Assembly: GCF_037969875.1 (NCBI RefSeq)
Contig: NZ_CP150218.1
Span: forward strand, 7,378,001 to 7,442,000
Reading direction: 5' to 3'
DNA length: 64,000 nucleotides
Source of the DNA: Paenibacillus sp. FSL R7-0337
GTDB lineage: Bacteria; Bacillota; Bacilli; Paenibacillales; Paenibacillaceae
Made by a program: the position numbers and the translations under genes. How positions within the stretch are numbered: position 1 is the stretch's first letter; each line of letters begins with the position of its first letter. Of this stretch, positions 26,251-34,521 are shown piece after piece. The notes under the pieces were generated by a model. It was not told the DNA's origin. It worked only from the letters and a program-made list of their open reading frames with translations, and searched no databases.

Positions 26251-27309
26251 TTGCGAACAGTAAAAGAGTGCCTGGTGCTGCTGTGCATCGTCCTGACACT
26301 AATGCTGCTGGGCGGTTGCACGGGTGGCGGGAATAACGGCGGGCCACAGGCGCTGCCTATGCAGGGGCCATCTCCTGCGGCACTTACAGGCCTGCTGCCC
26401 TCCGCAGCAGAGATTGCCGCAGACAAGCCAGTCGTGCTCGGCTTCTCCCAGCTCGGATCGGAGAGCACCTGGCGGGAAGCGAACACCGCATCGATCCGCG
26501 AAGCTGCCGGGGAGGCGGGGATTACGCTGCTGCTGAAGAACGCTGAGCAGGATCAGCAGAAGCAGTTCGAGGCCATCCGTTCTTTTATCCGCAGCGGGGT
26601 CGATGTGATTGCCATTGCGCCTGTGGTGCAGACCGGCTGGGAGCCGATTCTGTTGGAGATTAAGCAGGCCGGAATTCCTGTGATCATCCTGGACCGTTCA
26701 GTGAATGTACCGGACAGCTCGCTCTATGTCACGTTCATCGGCTCTGACTTCTATGAAGAAGGAGTGAAGGCGGCTAAGTATGTGAGAGACAAGATGCGTC
26801 ATCACAACGGGGAGATCCGCATTGCAGAATTGCAGGGAACCGTAGGTTCAACGCCGTCCATCGACCGCGGGCGCGGGTTCCGCAAGATGCTTGCCGATCA
26901 GCCGAACCTGCAGATTACCCTCAGTGCTCCGGCAGATTTCACGCGCAGCGGCGGTCATGAGGTGATGAAGACCTTTCTGCAGCAGCCAAAGGAGCAGTGG
27001 CCTCAGGTGCTTTATTCTCATAATGACGATATGGCAATTGGCGCGGTGGAGGCTATTAAGGAGGCCGGACTTGTGCCGGGAGAGGATATTATTATTGTGT
27101 CGGTGGACGGCACGCGGCGGGCATTCGAGCAGATGGTGGCGGGCAGCATCAACGCTGTGGTCGAATGTAATCCGCTGCTAGGGCCGCTGCTGATGCAAGC
27201 CGTGAAGGAGATTATGGCCGGCCGGACTCTGCCGAAGCGGATGGTGACCCCGGAGGATATATATACCCGGGAGCTGGCCGCTATGGAGATCAACAACCGC
27301 AAATATTAA
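26251..27309 (+). CDS. second YtfQ-like furanose-binding lipoprotein
   Basis: 352 residues. TTG at 26251 has AGAAGGGGG seven bases upstream; earlier in-frame Met codons precede the promoter-like TATAAT and would disrupt the signal peptide. Lipobox LLGGC gives Cys23. The body is a paralog of the protein at 21420 (GFSQLGSESTWREAN, ELQGTVGSTPSIDRG, HNDDMAIGAVEAIKEAGLVPG). It has its own promoter with a cre site and no permeases. It may feed the YtfR/T/YjfF importer with a related sugar, or act in sensing. It sits directly before the arabinoxylan-degrading genes. Confidence 0.9.
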   Translation: MRTVKECLVLLCIVLTLMLLGGCTGGGNNGGPQALPMQGPSPAALTGLLPSAAEIAADKPVVLGFSQLGSESTWREANTASIREAAGEAGITLLLKNAEQDQQKQFEAIRSFIRSGVDVIAIAPVVQTGWEPILLEIKQAGIPVIILDRSVNVPDSSLYVTFIGSDFYEEGVKAAKYVRDKMRHHNGEIRIAELQGTVGSTPSIDRGRGFRKMLADQPNLQITLSAPADFTRSGGHEVMKTFLQQPKEQWPQVLYSHNDDMAIGAVEAIKEAGLVPGEDIIIVSVDGTRRAFEQMVAGSINAVVECNPLLGPLLMQAVKEIMAGRTLPKRMVTPEDIYTRELAAMEINNRKY

Positions 27310-27472
27310 GACATAAAAACCAAAAAATTTCAACTTTTCAAACAAAAATCTACATTGTTCATTGGGCAGAAGTATATTAAGATGAACTCGAATAACAAAT
27401 ATTAGTAGATTCATTCAAGTAATTCAATAGGAGGGGAGGATTGTGAGCTTCCGGCATAAGTAACGCATCCGA

Positions 27473-27488
27473 TTGAAAGGGTTTACAA
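27473..27488 (+). promoter_or_regulatory. cre-like site before the GH43 arabinofuranohydrolase gene
   Basis: TTGAAAGGGTTTACAA fits the cre consensus except for one base of the central CG. It lies 24 bases before the ATG at 27513. The rest of the 27310-27512 gap holds a -10-like TATATT near 27372 and an unexplained AGGAGGGGAGG at 27429-27439 followed by a seven-codon frame (27443-27463). Confidence 0.5.
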
Positions 27489-27512
27489 AAAATGTAATGG
27501 AGGAGAATGCCG

Positions 27513-29432
27513 ATGTTCAAAAAGCTCTCGGTGCTTGCGATGACCTTTGTTCTGCTGCTGGGCTGTCTGCCTATGCTGTCTGCTCAGGCGGCAGGAAATG
27601 CCACAGCCAAACAGCCGGGAAATTCCAATCCGCTGATGGACCACAAGCTGGGTGCCGATCCCTTCGCATTGACGTATAACGGAAGAGTCTATATCTATAT
27701 GTCGAGTGATGCCTATGTCTATAACAGCAACGGAACAGTGAAGGATAATGATTTCAGTGCACTGAACAAAATCAATGTCATCTCTTCGGCAGATATGGTG
27801 AACTGGACAGACCATGGTGCCATCCCGGTAGCCGGAGCCAATAATGTCAACGGTTCTGCGGGCATTGCCAAATGGGCCTCGCTCTCCTGGGCGCCTTCAG
27901 CAGCCGTGAAGAAAATCAACGGACAGGATAAATTCTTCCTGTACTTCGCCAACGGCGCGTCAGGCATCGGGGTACTGACAGCCAACTCTCCGGTTGGCCC
28001 GTGGTCCGATCCGCTGGGCAAAGCACTGGTGACAGGCAATACACCGGGAATGTCCGGGGTAACTTGGCTGTTTGACCCGGCGGTACTGGTCGATGACGAC
28101 GGCAGCGGCTATCTATATGCGGGCGGGGGCATCCCCAACACTTCGGACCCGGCATCTGTTGCCAGTCCCAAGACAGCCCGTGTGCTGAGACTCGGTGCGG
28201 ATATGACAAGTATTGTTGGAAGCGCATCCACAATTGATGCTCCCTATATGTTCGAGGATTCGGGCATCCATAAGTACGGCGGCAAATATTATTACTCGTA
28301 TTGCTTCAACTTCTCCGGCACGCACCCGGCTGCCTATCCGGCAGGTGAAATCGGGTATATGGTCAGCAACAGTCCGATGGGACCTTTTACGTACACCGGA
28401 CATTTCCTGAAGAATCCTTACACCTTCTTCGGGGTAGGCGGCAACAACCACCATGCGGTATTTAACTTCAATAACGGGTGGTACGTAGTCTATCACGCCC
28501 AGACTGTGGCGAAGGCTGTCCTTGGTGACGGCAAAGGCTACCGTTCTCCGCATATCAACAAGCTGGTCCATAATGCGAACGGAACCATCCAGGAGGTTCA
28601 GGGAGACATGGCGGGCATCGCCCAGATTGCCAATCTCAATCCGTACACCCGGGTGGAAGCCGAGACGATCGGCTGGAATGCAGGCATTACAACGGAACGT
28701 ACGCAGGCTGCGGGCGGTCCTGCCAGCAATATGAATGTGACCAATATTAACAATGGAGACTGGGTTGCCGTGGGCAATGCCGATTTCGGCTCCGGCGCTT
28801 CCAGCTTCAAGGCGAATGTGGCTTCCGCCACAGGCGGCGGTAAAATCGAAATCCGGCTCGACAGCGCAACCGGCCCGCTGGTCGGCACGCTGAATGTTCC
28901 TAATACAGGAGGAGCGCAGTCCTGGCAGGAGGTACAGACTACGGTCAGCAATGCGGTAGGGGTGCACAGACTCTATCTGGTCTTCACCGGATCAGGCTCC
29001 GGTAATCTGTTCAACTTCGATTACTGGCAGTTCTCTACGGGCGGCGATGGCGGCACGACACCTCCTCCGGTAAGCAAGGTGGAAGCGGAGGACATGACGC
29101 TCAGCGGAACCTATGCGGGGAAGATTACTTCTCCTTTTAGCGGAGTGGCACTGTACGGAAATGATGACGCTGCTGCGTTCAATCAGTATTATGCCTATGG
29201 CACGCACAATTTCTCAGTGCGGGGGGCTTCTAACAATTCCTCTGCGGCGCGGGTGGATCTGCTGATCGGCGGAGTGAACGTTGGCTCCTTCAATTTCAGC
29301 GGAACAACCCCCTCGGTACAGACGTTGACCAATGTGGCCCATGCCACCGGCAATCAGGAGGTCAAGCTGGTCGTTACCACGGATAATGGAAGCTGGGATG
29401 CCTATGTGGATTATATTGAATGGAACCAGTGA
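27513..29432 (+). CDS. xynD: arabinoxylan arabinofuranohydrolase, GH43-CBM6-CBM36 (XynD-like)
   Basis: 639 residues. ATG at 27513 is chosen over one two codons earlier because GGAGGAG ends seven bases before it. Signal peptide about 1-27 (AQA-A). A GH43 five-bladed propeller (about 38-370) has the general-base Asp49 in GADPF. A CBM6-like domain follows (about 375-510, beginning RVEAETIGWNAG), then a C-terminal CBM36-like domain (about 520-639, KVEAEDMTLSG and DAYVDYIEW). Order and length fit XynD of Paenibacillus polymyxa, which removes arabinofuranosyl side groups from arabinoxylan. It is secreted and first in a three-gene glycosidase group. Confidence 0.92.
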   Translation: MFKKLSVLAMTFVLLLGCLPMLSAQAAGNATAKQPGNSNPLMDHKLGADPFALTYNGRVYIYMSSDAYVYNSNGTVKDNDFSALNKINVISSADMVNWTDHGAIPVAGANNVNGSAGIAKWASLSWAPSAAVKKINGQDKFFLYFANGASGIGVLTANSPVGPWSDPLGKALVTGNTPGMSGVTWLFDPAVLVDDDGSGYLYAGGGIPNTSDPASVASPKTARVLRLGADMTSIVGSASTIDAPYMFEDSGIHKYGGKYYYSYCFNFSGTHPAAYPAGEIGYMVSNSPMGPFTYTGHFLKNPYTFFGVGGNNHHAVFNFNNGWYVVYHAQTVAKAVLGDGKGYRSPHINKLVHNANGTIQEVQGDMAGIAQIANLNPYTRVEAETIGWNAGITTERTQAAGGPASNMNVTNINNGDWVAVGNADFGSGASSFKANVASATGGGKIEIRLDSATGPLVGTLNVPNTGGAQSWQEVQTTVSNAVGVHRLYLVFTGSGSGNLFNFDYWQFSTGGDGGTTPPPVSKVEAEDMTLSGTYAGKITSPFSGVALYGNDDAAAFNQYYAYGTHNFSVRGASNNSSAARVDLLIGGVNVGSFNFSGTTPSVQTLTNVAHATGNQEVKLVVTTDNGSWDAYVDYIEWNQ

Positions 29433-29459
29433 CGAGGGAAGCATACGGGAGGAGGGATG

Positions 29460-29551
29460 CTATGGCAAGTAGAAACGGCTTTGCCGTCCTTTTAAAGAAC
29501 GGTATAGTTTCAGCGGGAAATAGAAGGATAGGTTATCGTGTGCAACATATA
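29460..29551 (+). repeat. dispersed element of about 95 bp, copy 2 (overlaps possible GH43 start)
   Basis: Starts at GCTATGGCAAGTAGAAACGG and runs to GTGTGCAACATATAA, matching the reverse complement of 26120-26214. The frame through it is open and joins the next gene, but both copies encode similar peptides only because their DNA is similar. It contains GTCCTTTTAAAGAAC, an imperfect hairpin, and its end supplies the GTG at 29540. Confidence 0.7.
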
Positions 29552-31237
29552 AATTCTTCTATTTTTAAAAAAGCAGGGTTGTACCTGCTGGCATTCTCGC
29601 TCACGCTCGGTATCCTGTTCAATCCTTCTACGGCTGCTGCTGCGACCTTTACCAATCCGTTTATTTATGCAGACGCCCCGGACAATGACGTCATCAGGGT
29701 AGGCAATGTGTATTACATGACCAGCACCACCATGCATATGACCCCCGGTGTTCCTATCATGAAGTCCTATGATCTGGTGAACTGGGAAATCGTGAATTAT
29801 GTCTACGATACGTATGCGAACGGCGATGCACAGAATCTGAACAACGGACAGAATGAGTATGGCAAGGGGTCCTGGGCAAGCAGCATCCGGTACAATAACG
29901 GGATCTATTATGTGTCCTTCGGGTCCAACTCAACCGGCCGGACTTATATCTATCAGACCTCGAATATTGAAAATGGCCCCTGGACCTCATCGGTCCTGGG
30001 CAGCTACTATCACGATGCTTCACTGCTGTTCGACAATGGGCGTGTCTTCCTGGTGTACGGAGTTGATAATATCAGCCTGATTGAGCTGACGGCAGATGCC
30101 AAGGCCATCAAGTCCGGCGGGATCAGTCAGGTTATCATCCCGAATTCCAGCAATATTGCCGGTTCGAACTTCATTGTGAAGGCCGAGGGCGCGCATATCC
30201 AGAAGATCAACGGCTATTATTATGTGTTCCTAATCTGCTGGCCTTCGGGAAGCGGACGCACTCAGTTGACCTACCGCTCCACGAGCTTAACCGGGGGCTA
30301 TACAGGGCAGGTGTCACTTAACGACTCGGGCATTGCCCAGGGCGGCATTGTGGACACGCCATCCGGTTCCTGGTATGCGATGCTCTTCAGGGATAGCGGG
30401 GCGGTTGGACGGATGCCGTATCTGGTGCCGGTAACCTGGACCGGGAACTGGCCGGTCTTCGGAAGCGGGGGCAAGGCACCGCGAACCCTGAACCTGCCTG
30501 TTGAAGGGTATCCGGTGAAGAAGGTGTACGCCTCCGATGAGTTCTCCTCATCTTCTGCCATTGCTGCAACCGTTCCGGATGATGTATACGCTTACTTGGC
30601 TGTGCCGGATACCGTGATTGACCAGACATATTCCGCAGCGGAGGAGGAAACTTTTGCAGGAGCGATCTCGGCAGGAACAGGGCTGGCCAAGGTCTGGCAG
30701 TGGAACCACAATCCTGATAATACGAAGTGGTCTCTGTCCCAGCGTCCCGGATTCCTGCGGCTGACCACCGGCAAGGTAAGTACAAGCCTGCTGAATGCCC
30801 GGAACACACTGACCCAGCGGACGTTCGGTCCGAAGAGCACAGGCGTGACGGCCCTGGAGACGGGCGGAATGAAGGACGGGGATGTTGCCGGACTGGCTGC
30901 TTTTCAGGCTAAATACGGGTTCGTCGGTGTGAAGATGTCCGGCAATTCCAAGTCCATTGTGATGGTCAATGCCAGCTCCGGGTCAATGACTCAAGTGGCC
31001 AATGTGCCGCTCAGCCAGAACAGAGTCTATCTGAAGGTACTCTGCGATTTTACTAATCAGACGGATAAGGCGTACTTCTCCTATAGTCTGGACGGCAACA
31101 ACTGGACATCCATAGGGAATACGCTGCAGATGTCCTATACAATGCCTCACTTTATGGGCTACCGGTTTGCGTTGTTCAATTATGCGACGAAGTCAGCGGG
31201 CGGCTATACTGATTTTGATTATCTGCGTCTGGAATAG
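29540..31237 (+). CDS. secreted GH43 glycosidase (beta-xylosidase/arabinofuranosidase-like)
   Basis: About 565 residues from the GTG at 29540, which is followed by a normal signal peptide (Lys-Lys, hydrophobic core, STAAA-A) and preceded by AGAAGGATAGG. An ATG at 29462 with a stronger GGGAGGAGGG would add 26 residues translated from the dispersed element, so the start is uncertain. The GH43 propeller begins at NPFIYADAPDNDVIRVG with the general-base Asp. A C-terminal concanavalin-like domain (GH43_C2 type; WQWNHNPDNTKW, FALFNYATKSAGGYTDFDYLRL) follows. About 40 residues rich in Ala and Val between the two domains look like an insertion. Likely trims xylo- or arabinoxylo-oligosaccharides outside the cell. 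Confidence 0.85.
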   Translation: MQHINSSIFKKAGLYLLAFSLTLGILFNPSTAAAATFTNPFIYADAPDNDVIRVGNVYYMTSTTMHMTPGVPIMKSYDLVNWEIVNYVYDTYANGDAQNLNNGQNEYGKGSWASSIRYNNGIYYVSFGSNSTGRTYIYQTSNIENGPWTSSVLGSYYHDASLLFDNGRVFLVYGVDNISLIELTADAKAIKSGGISQVIIPNSSNIAGSNFIVKAEGAHIQKINGYYYVFLICWPSGSGRTQLTYRSTSLTGGYTGQVSLNDSGIAQGGIVDTPSGSWYAMLFRDSGAVGRMPYLVPVTWTGNWPVFGSGGKAPRTLNLPVEGYPVKKVYASDEFSSSSAIAATVPDDVYAYLAVPDTVIDQTYSAAEEETFAGAISAGTGLAKVWQWNHNPDNTKWSLSQRPGFLRLTTGKVSTSLLNARNTLTQRTFGPKSTGVTALETGGMKDGDVAGLAAFQAKYGFVGVKMSGNSKSIVMVNASSGSMTQVANVPLSQNRVYLKVLCDFTNQTDKAYFSYSLDGNNWTSIGNTLQMSYTMPHFMGYRFALFNYATKSAGGYTDFDYLRLE

Positions 31238-31276
31238 GCGCGCTTACATCCAATAAGAAGAAGGAGATGTATTTCA

Positions 31277-32359
31277 TTGAAGAACAGAATTAAAAAGGTT
31301 GTGGGCGGGCTCGCCCTAGCGAGTGTCCTGCTCACCTCTGTGATGGCAGGCAATGCCAGCGCAGCAATTACCAATGGATCGAAGTTCCTGGGGAATATCA
31401 TTGCAGGCAGTGCTCCAAGTAACTTCACCACCTACTGGAATCAGGTCACCCCTGAGAACGGTACCAAATGGGGCTCCATCGAAGGCAACCGCAACCAGAT
31501 GAACTGGGGCAATGCGGACATGATCTATAACTATGCCATTAGCAAAAACATCCCGTTCAAGTTCCATACACTTGTCTGGGGAAACCAGGAGCCTAACTGG
31601 GTCGCCGGCTTATCGGCAGCGGAGCAGAAGGCGGAGATCAGCTCATTTATTACTCAGGCAGGCCAGCGTTATTCCGCGAAGACTGCTTTTGTGGATGTCG
31701 TTAATGAACCGCTGCACGCCAAGCCTTCGTACCGCAATGCCATCGGCGGTGACGGAAGCACCGGCTGGGATTGGGTCATCTGGTCCTTCCAGCAGGCCAG
31801 AGCCGCCTTCCCGAACGCCAAGCTGCACCTCAATGATTATGGCATTATCGGTGACCCCAGCGCAGCCGACAAGTACGTGAACATTATCAATATCCTGAAA
31901 TCCAGAGGACTGATTGACGGAATCGGCATTCAGTGCCACTACTTCAATATGGATAACGTCAGCGTCTCTACCATGAACACCGTACTGAATAAGCTTGCCG
32001 CTACAGGCCTGCCAATCTATGTCTCCGAGCTGGATATTACCGGTGATGACAACACCCAGCTTGCCAGATACCAACAGAAGTTCCCTGTGCTCTGGAACCA
32101 TCCTTCCGTTAAGGGCGTAACCCTGTGGGGCTACATCCAGAATCAGACCTGGGCATCGGGTACCCATCTGGTGAATTCCAACGGCACAGAGCGCCCTGCC
32201 CTGAAGTGGCTGAAGCAATACTTGGGCGGCTCGTCAGCCCTGATGGAAACCACTGACGCCCAGGATATCACTGACAGTGTGATCCTGCCGGACAGTGTGG
32301 TTGAGCCAGACCCTCAACTGGATCTCCAACCGGTGCTGGAACCCGTTCCGGCTGAATAA
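31277..32359 (+). CDS. secreted endo-1,4-beta-xylanase, GH10
   Basis: 360 residues starting at TTG 31277, with AAGGAG about ten bases upstream; no in-frame ATG gives a signal peptide. Signal peptide 1-29 (NASA-A). A single compact GH10 barrel has acid/base Glu144 in VVNEPLH and nucleophile Glu251 in SELDITG, plus KFHTLVWG and TLWGYIQNQTW. No carbohydrate-binding or SLH module. The last 35 residues are an acidic Pro/Val-rich tail of unknown use. It is the third gene after the two GH43 enzymes and is followed by a strong terminator. It differs from the giant SLH enzyme by being a small, freely diffusing xylanase. Confidence 0.93.
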   Translation: MKNRIKKVVGGLALASVLLTSVMAGNASAAITNGSKFLGNIIAGSAPSNFTTYWNQVTPENGTKWGSIEGNRNQMNWGNADMIYNYAISKNIPFKFHTLVWGNQEPNWVAGLSAAEQKAEISSFITQAGQRYSAKTAFVDVVNEPLHAKPSYRNAIGGDGSTGWDWVIWSFQQARAAFPNAKLHLNDYGIIGDPSAADKYVNIINILKSRGLIDGIGIQCHYFNMDNVSVSTMNTVLNKLAATGLPIYVSELDITGDDNTQLARYQQKFPVLWNHPSVKGVTLWGYIQNQTWASGTHLVNSNGTERPALKWLKQYLGGSSALMETTDAQDITDSVILPDSVVEPDPQLDLQPVLEPVPAE

Positions 32360-32395
32360 GCTGAAGCAGGCACGCGGTATGTAACATTACTTAAG

Positions 32396-32437
32396 GGCTG
32401 CTCCCGTGGCACAATGCGCCGGGAGCAGCCTTTTTTT
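32396..32437 (+). terminator. terminator of the arabinoxylan gene group
   Basis: GGCTGCTCCCG at 32396-32406 pairs with CGGGAGCAGCC at 32420-32430, followed by seven T. Confidence 0.93.
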
Positions 32438-32480
32438 GACTAGGATTGTATTGTATGTGAAAAATCGAACACCTTGGGCA

Positions 32481-32760
32481 TGCGAGCGGAAATGAGGTGC
32501 ATTAGTGCACCTGAATCTAGCGAAAGTCGGCTGCGAGCGGAAATGAGGTGCATTAGTGCACCTGAATCTGGCGAAAGTCGGCTGTGAGCGGAAATAAGGA
32601 GCATTAGTGCATCTGAATCTAGCGAAAGTCGGCTGTGAGCGGAAATAAGGAGCATTAGTGCATCTGAATCTAGCGAAAGTCGGCTGTGAGCGGAAATAAG
32701 GTGCATTAGTGCACCTGAATCTGGCGAAAGTCGGCTGTGAGCGGAAATGAGGTGCATTAG
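32481..32760 (+). repeat. 51-bp tandem repeat array, left part
   Basis: Unit starts at 32481, 32532, 32583, 32634, 32685 and 32736, an exact 51-bp period. There are five full copies, and the sixth is cut at 32760 by the IS element. Most units carry GGTGCA-TTAG-TGCACC, a six-bp palindrome with a TTAG loop; the third and fourth have compensating changes (GAGCATTAGTGCATC). Each unit ends with a GCGAAAGTCGGCTG segment. Confidence 0.95.
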
Positions 32761-32835
32761 CTCCACAGCCCCCTAAAGAAGTTGGAGTCCTCCCCCACAA
32801 AAATGTAGACTAGATATAGGAGGAGGATGAACGGT

Positions 32836-33150
32836 ATGGGACACTTAACAGGAACAAGAGAGAAGGCCGCACAAGAGGTGTTGTCTGGCATTAAGTCAGC
32901 GGTGGTTGCCCGAAAGTATGGGGTGACCCCATCGACAGTGAATCAGTGGGTGAGAGACTACCGAGAGGCCCATGGGGAACAAGATCATCCGTATCCCCAG
33001 GAGCCGGTGGAGGAACTGAAGCGCCTCCTGGAAGTGGAGCAGAAATACGAAAAGGCCGTCAAGATGCTCGGCGAAAAGGAGTTAGAGATTGAGATTCTGC
33101 GTGAACTGCTAAAAAAGCCAACCCCTGCTTATCCGAAAAAATCGAGGTAG
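32836..33150 (+). CDS. IS3-family transposase OrfA
   Basis: About 104 residues. ATG at 32836 lies nine bases after AGGAGGAGG; an ATG at 32827 is too close to it. An N-terminal helix-turn-helix (ARKYGVTPSTVNQWVRDY) binds the element ends and a C-terminal leucine-rich coiled coil (about 60-95) follows. A-AAA-AAG at 33111-33117 is the classic IS3 -1 slippage site; shifting there leads without a stop into the orfB frame, giving the OrfAB fusion. Confidence 0.9.
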   Translation: MGHLTGTREKAAQEVLSGIKSAVVARKYGVTPSTVNQWVRDYREAHGEQDHPYPQEPVEELKRLLEVEQKYEKAVKMLGEKELEIEILRELLKKPTPAYPKKSR

Positions 33151-33155
33151 CCGAG

Positions 33156-34089
33156 ATGTTCATTAAGCAGGGATATTCCGCAGCGTTGGTACTACGTCTC
33201 ATCGGGCTCGCAGAGTCCACGTACTACGACCGTAAGAAACGCAAGTCACAGGATGCACAGGCCGTACTCCAGGGGCGCGGAAGACCCGTACCCGGCTACT
33301 CTCTGACCGAGTCTGGAGCGAAGATTAGCGACGAGGAAATCCAGGAATGGCTGCTGGAATTAATCGCTGGAGAAGAGCACGTGTACGGATACAAACTGCT
33401 GGCCAAGTGCTTGTGGAACCAGCACCGTTTAAAGCTCAATCACAAGAAAAGTTACCGGCTGTGTCAGGCGCTGGATATCCTGCAGCCGCAGCGTCACAAG
33501 CGTTTTAAGCATCCCCGGAAGCTGCCGGAGAACCGGGTCATTACCGGAGCAGGCCAGCTCTGGCAGATGGACATTAAGTACGGGTACGTGGCGGGCCGCG
33601 ACCGGCATTTCTTTGTCCTGAGCATTATCGATGTGTTTACCCGTGTCATCGTCGGCTACCACCGCGGATCGTCGTGTGAGGCCAAAGCACGCCTGCCAGA
33701 CGCTGGGACGCGCCATGGAGCAACACTGCGCCCCTGACAGCGCACGTCCGGTGATCCGCACCGACAACGGCCCACAGTTTGTCAGCCATCTGTTTGGCGA
33801 CATGTGTGAAAGCTGGGAAATGACCCATGAACGCATTCCGCCTCGAACGCTGGATTTAAACGCTTTTATTGAATCGTTCCACAGTAATATCGACCGGGAT
33901 TTGTTCCGCAAAGAGGCATTCGACACGTTCGAAGAGGCCTATGAAGCGGTGGACCGGTACATGGACTTTTACAACAACCGCAGAATGCATACGAGCCTTC
34001 GGAACATGCCGCCAGCTACCTTTGCGGAGTGGGTCCAGACTCTAGAAGACCGCTCCAGCTTCTTCTGGCCGAGAAAGAAAGCGAAATAA
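33156..34089 (+). pseudogene. IS3-family transposase OrfB, frameshifted in the integrase core
   Basis: The reading frame from 33156 holds the HTH_21-like region (EEHVYGYKLLAKCLW) and the first catalytic Asp in QMDIKYGYV. It shifts at about 33684-33686, where one extra A turns the expected KHACQTLGRAM into a false tail that stops at 33737. The second catalytic Asp (RTDNGPQF) and the catalytic Glu (in ESFHSNIDRD) continue in the other frame to 34089. Losing one A from CCAAAG restores the rve core. This is not where IS3 elements use programmed shifting, so the copy is probably inactive. Confidence 0.85.
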
Positions 34090-34152
34090 AGAGCATGGCT
34101 ACGACAAGTACTGGTTTTATACGGAGGACTCCGGGATAAGGGGGTCGCAACG

Positions 34153-34367
34153 TTAGTGCACCAGAATCTAGCGAAAGTCGGCTGCGAGCGGAAATAAGGT
34201 GCATTAGTGCACCTGAATCCGGCGAAAGTCGGCTGTGAGCGGAAATAAGGTGCATTAGTGCACCTGAATCCGGCGAAAGTCGGCTGTGAGCGGAAATAAG
34301 GTGCATTAGTGCACCTGAATCTAGCAAAAGTCGGCTGTGAGCGGAAATAAGGTGCATTAGTGCACCT
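34153..34367 (+). repeat. 51-bp tandem repeat array, right part
   Basis: Continues the array after the IS: the rest of the split unit (34157-34182), full units at 34183, 34234 and 34285, and a terminal partial unit from 34336. The last palindrome extends to AAATAAGGTGCA / TGCACCTTATTT (34345-34372 region), twice the usual arm length, which may mark the array boundary. Confidence 0.93.
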
Positions 34368-34410
34368 TATTTAGTTGGATACAGCTCAAATGTGTTGGTG
34401 CAGAGGTATG

Positions 34411-34465
34411 TTAGGCCAATCGTATGTGAAAAACCAAACACAAACACAAACACAAACACCACCAG
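34411..34465 (+). repeat. dispersed repeat copy followed by a CAAACA microsatellite
   Basis: TTAGGCCAATCGTATGTG followed by an A-rich stretch resembles 44415-44445 and, in part, the sequence just before the array (from about 32449). It runs into four to five tandem ACAAAC hexamers (about 34434-34462). The rest of 34466-34521 is C-rich with no gene. Confidence 0.55.
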
Positions 34466-34521
34466 CACCACTCACCCGCACAAGTAAGTTATCCCCGTAC
34501 CCGCCAAGACATCCGCCAATC

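Larger units (their letters stand above)
32761..34152 (+). mobile_element. IS3-family insertion sequence in the 51-bp repeat array
   Basis: 1,392 bp flanked by TTAG direct repeats (32757-32760 and 34153-34156). Removing the element and one TTAG rebuilds a unit of exactly 51 bp, so the boundaries are firm. The ends share an imperfect inverted repeat (CCCCCT and GGAGTCCTCC in both). Inside are orfA, an A-AAA-AAG slippery heptamer at 33111-33117 and an orfB interrupted by a frameshift. Confidence 0.9.

Noticed and set aside
32387-32800. Open minus-strand frame encoding a 17-residue repeat (MHLISAHSRLSPDSGAL)
   Set aside because: The 51-bp period is 17 codons, so any stop-free phase stays open. 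There is no ribosome site, and the frame is explained by the DNA repeat.
32481-34367. Repeat array as a CRISPR
   Set aside because: The repeats are directly joined with no variable spacers, the unit is 51 bp, and no cas genes are near.
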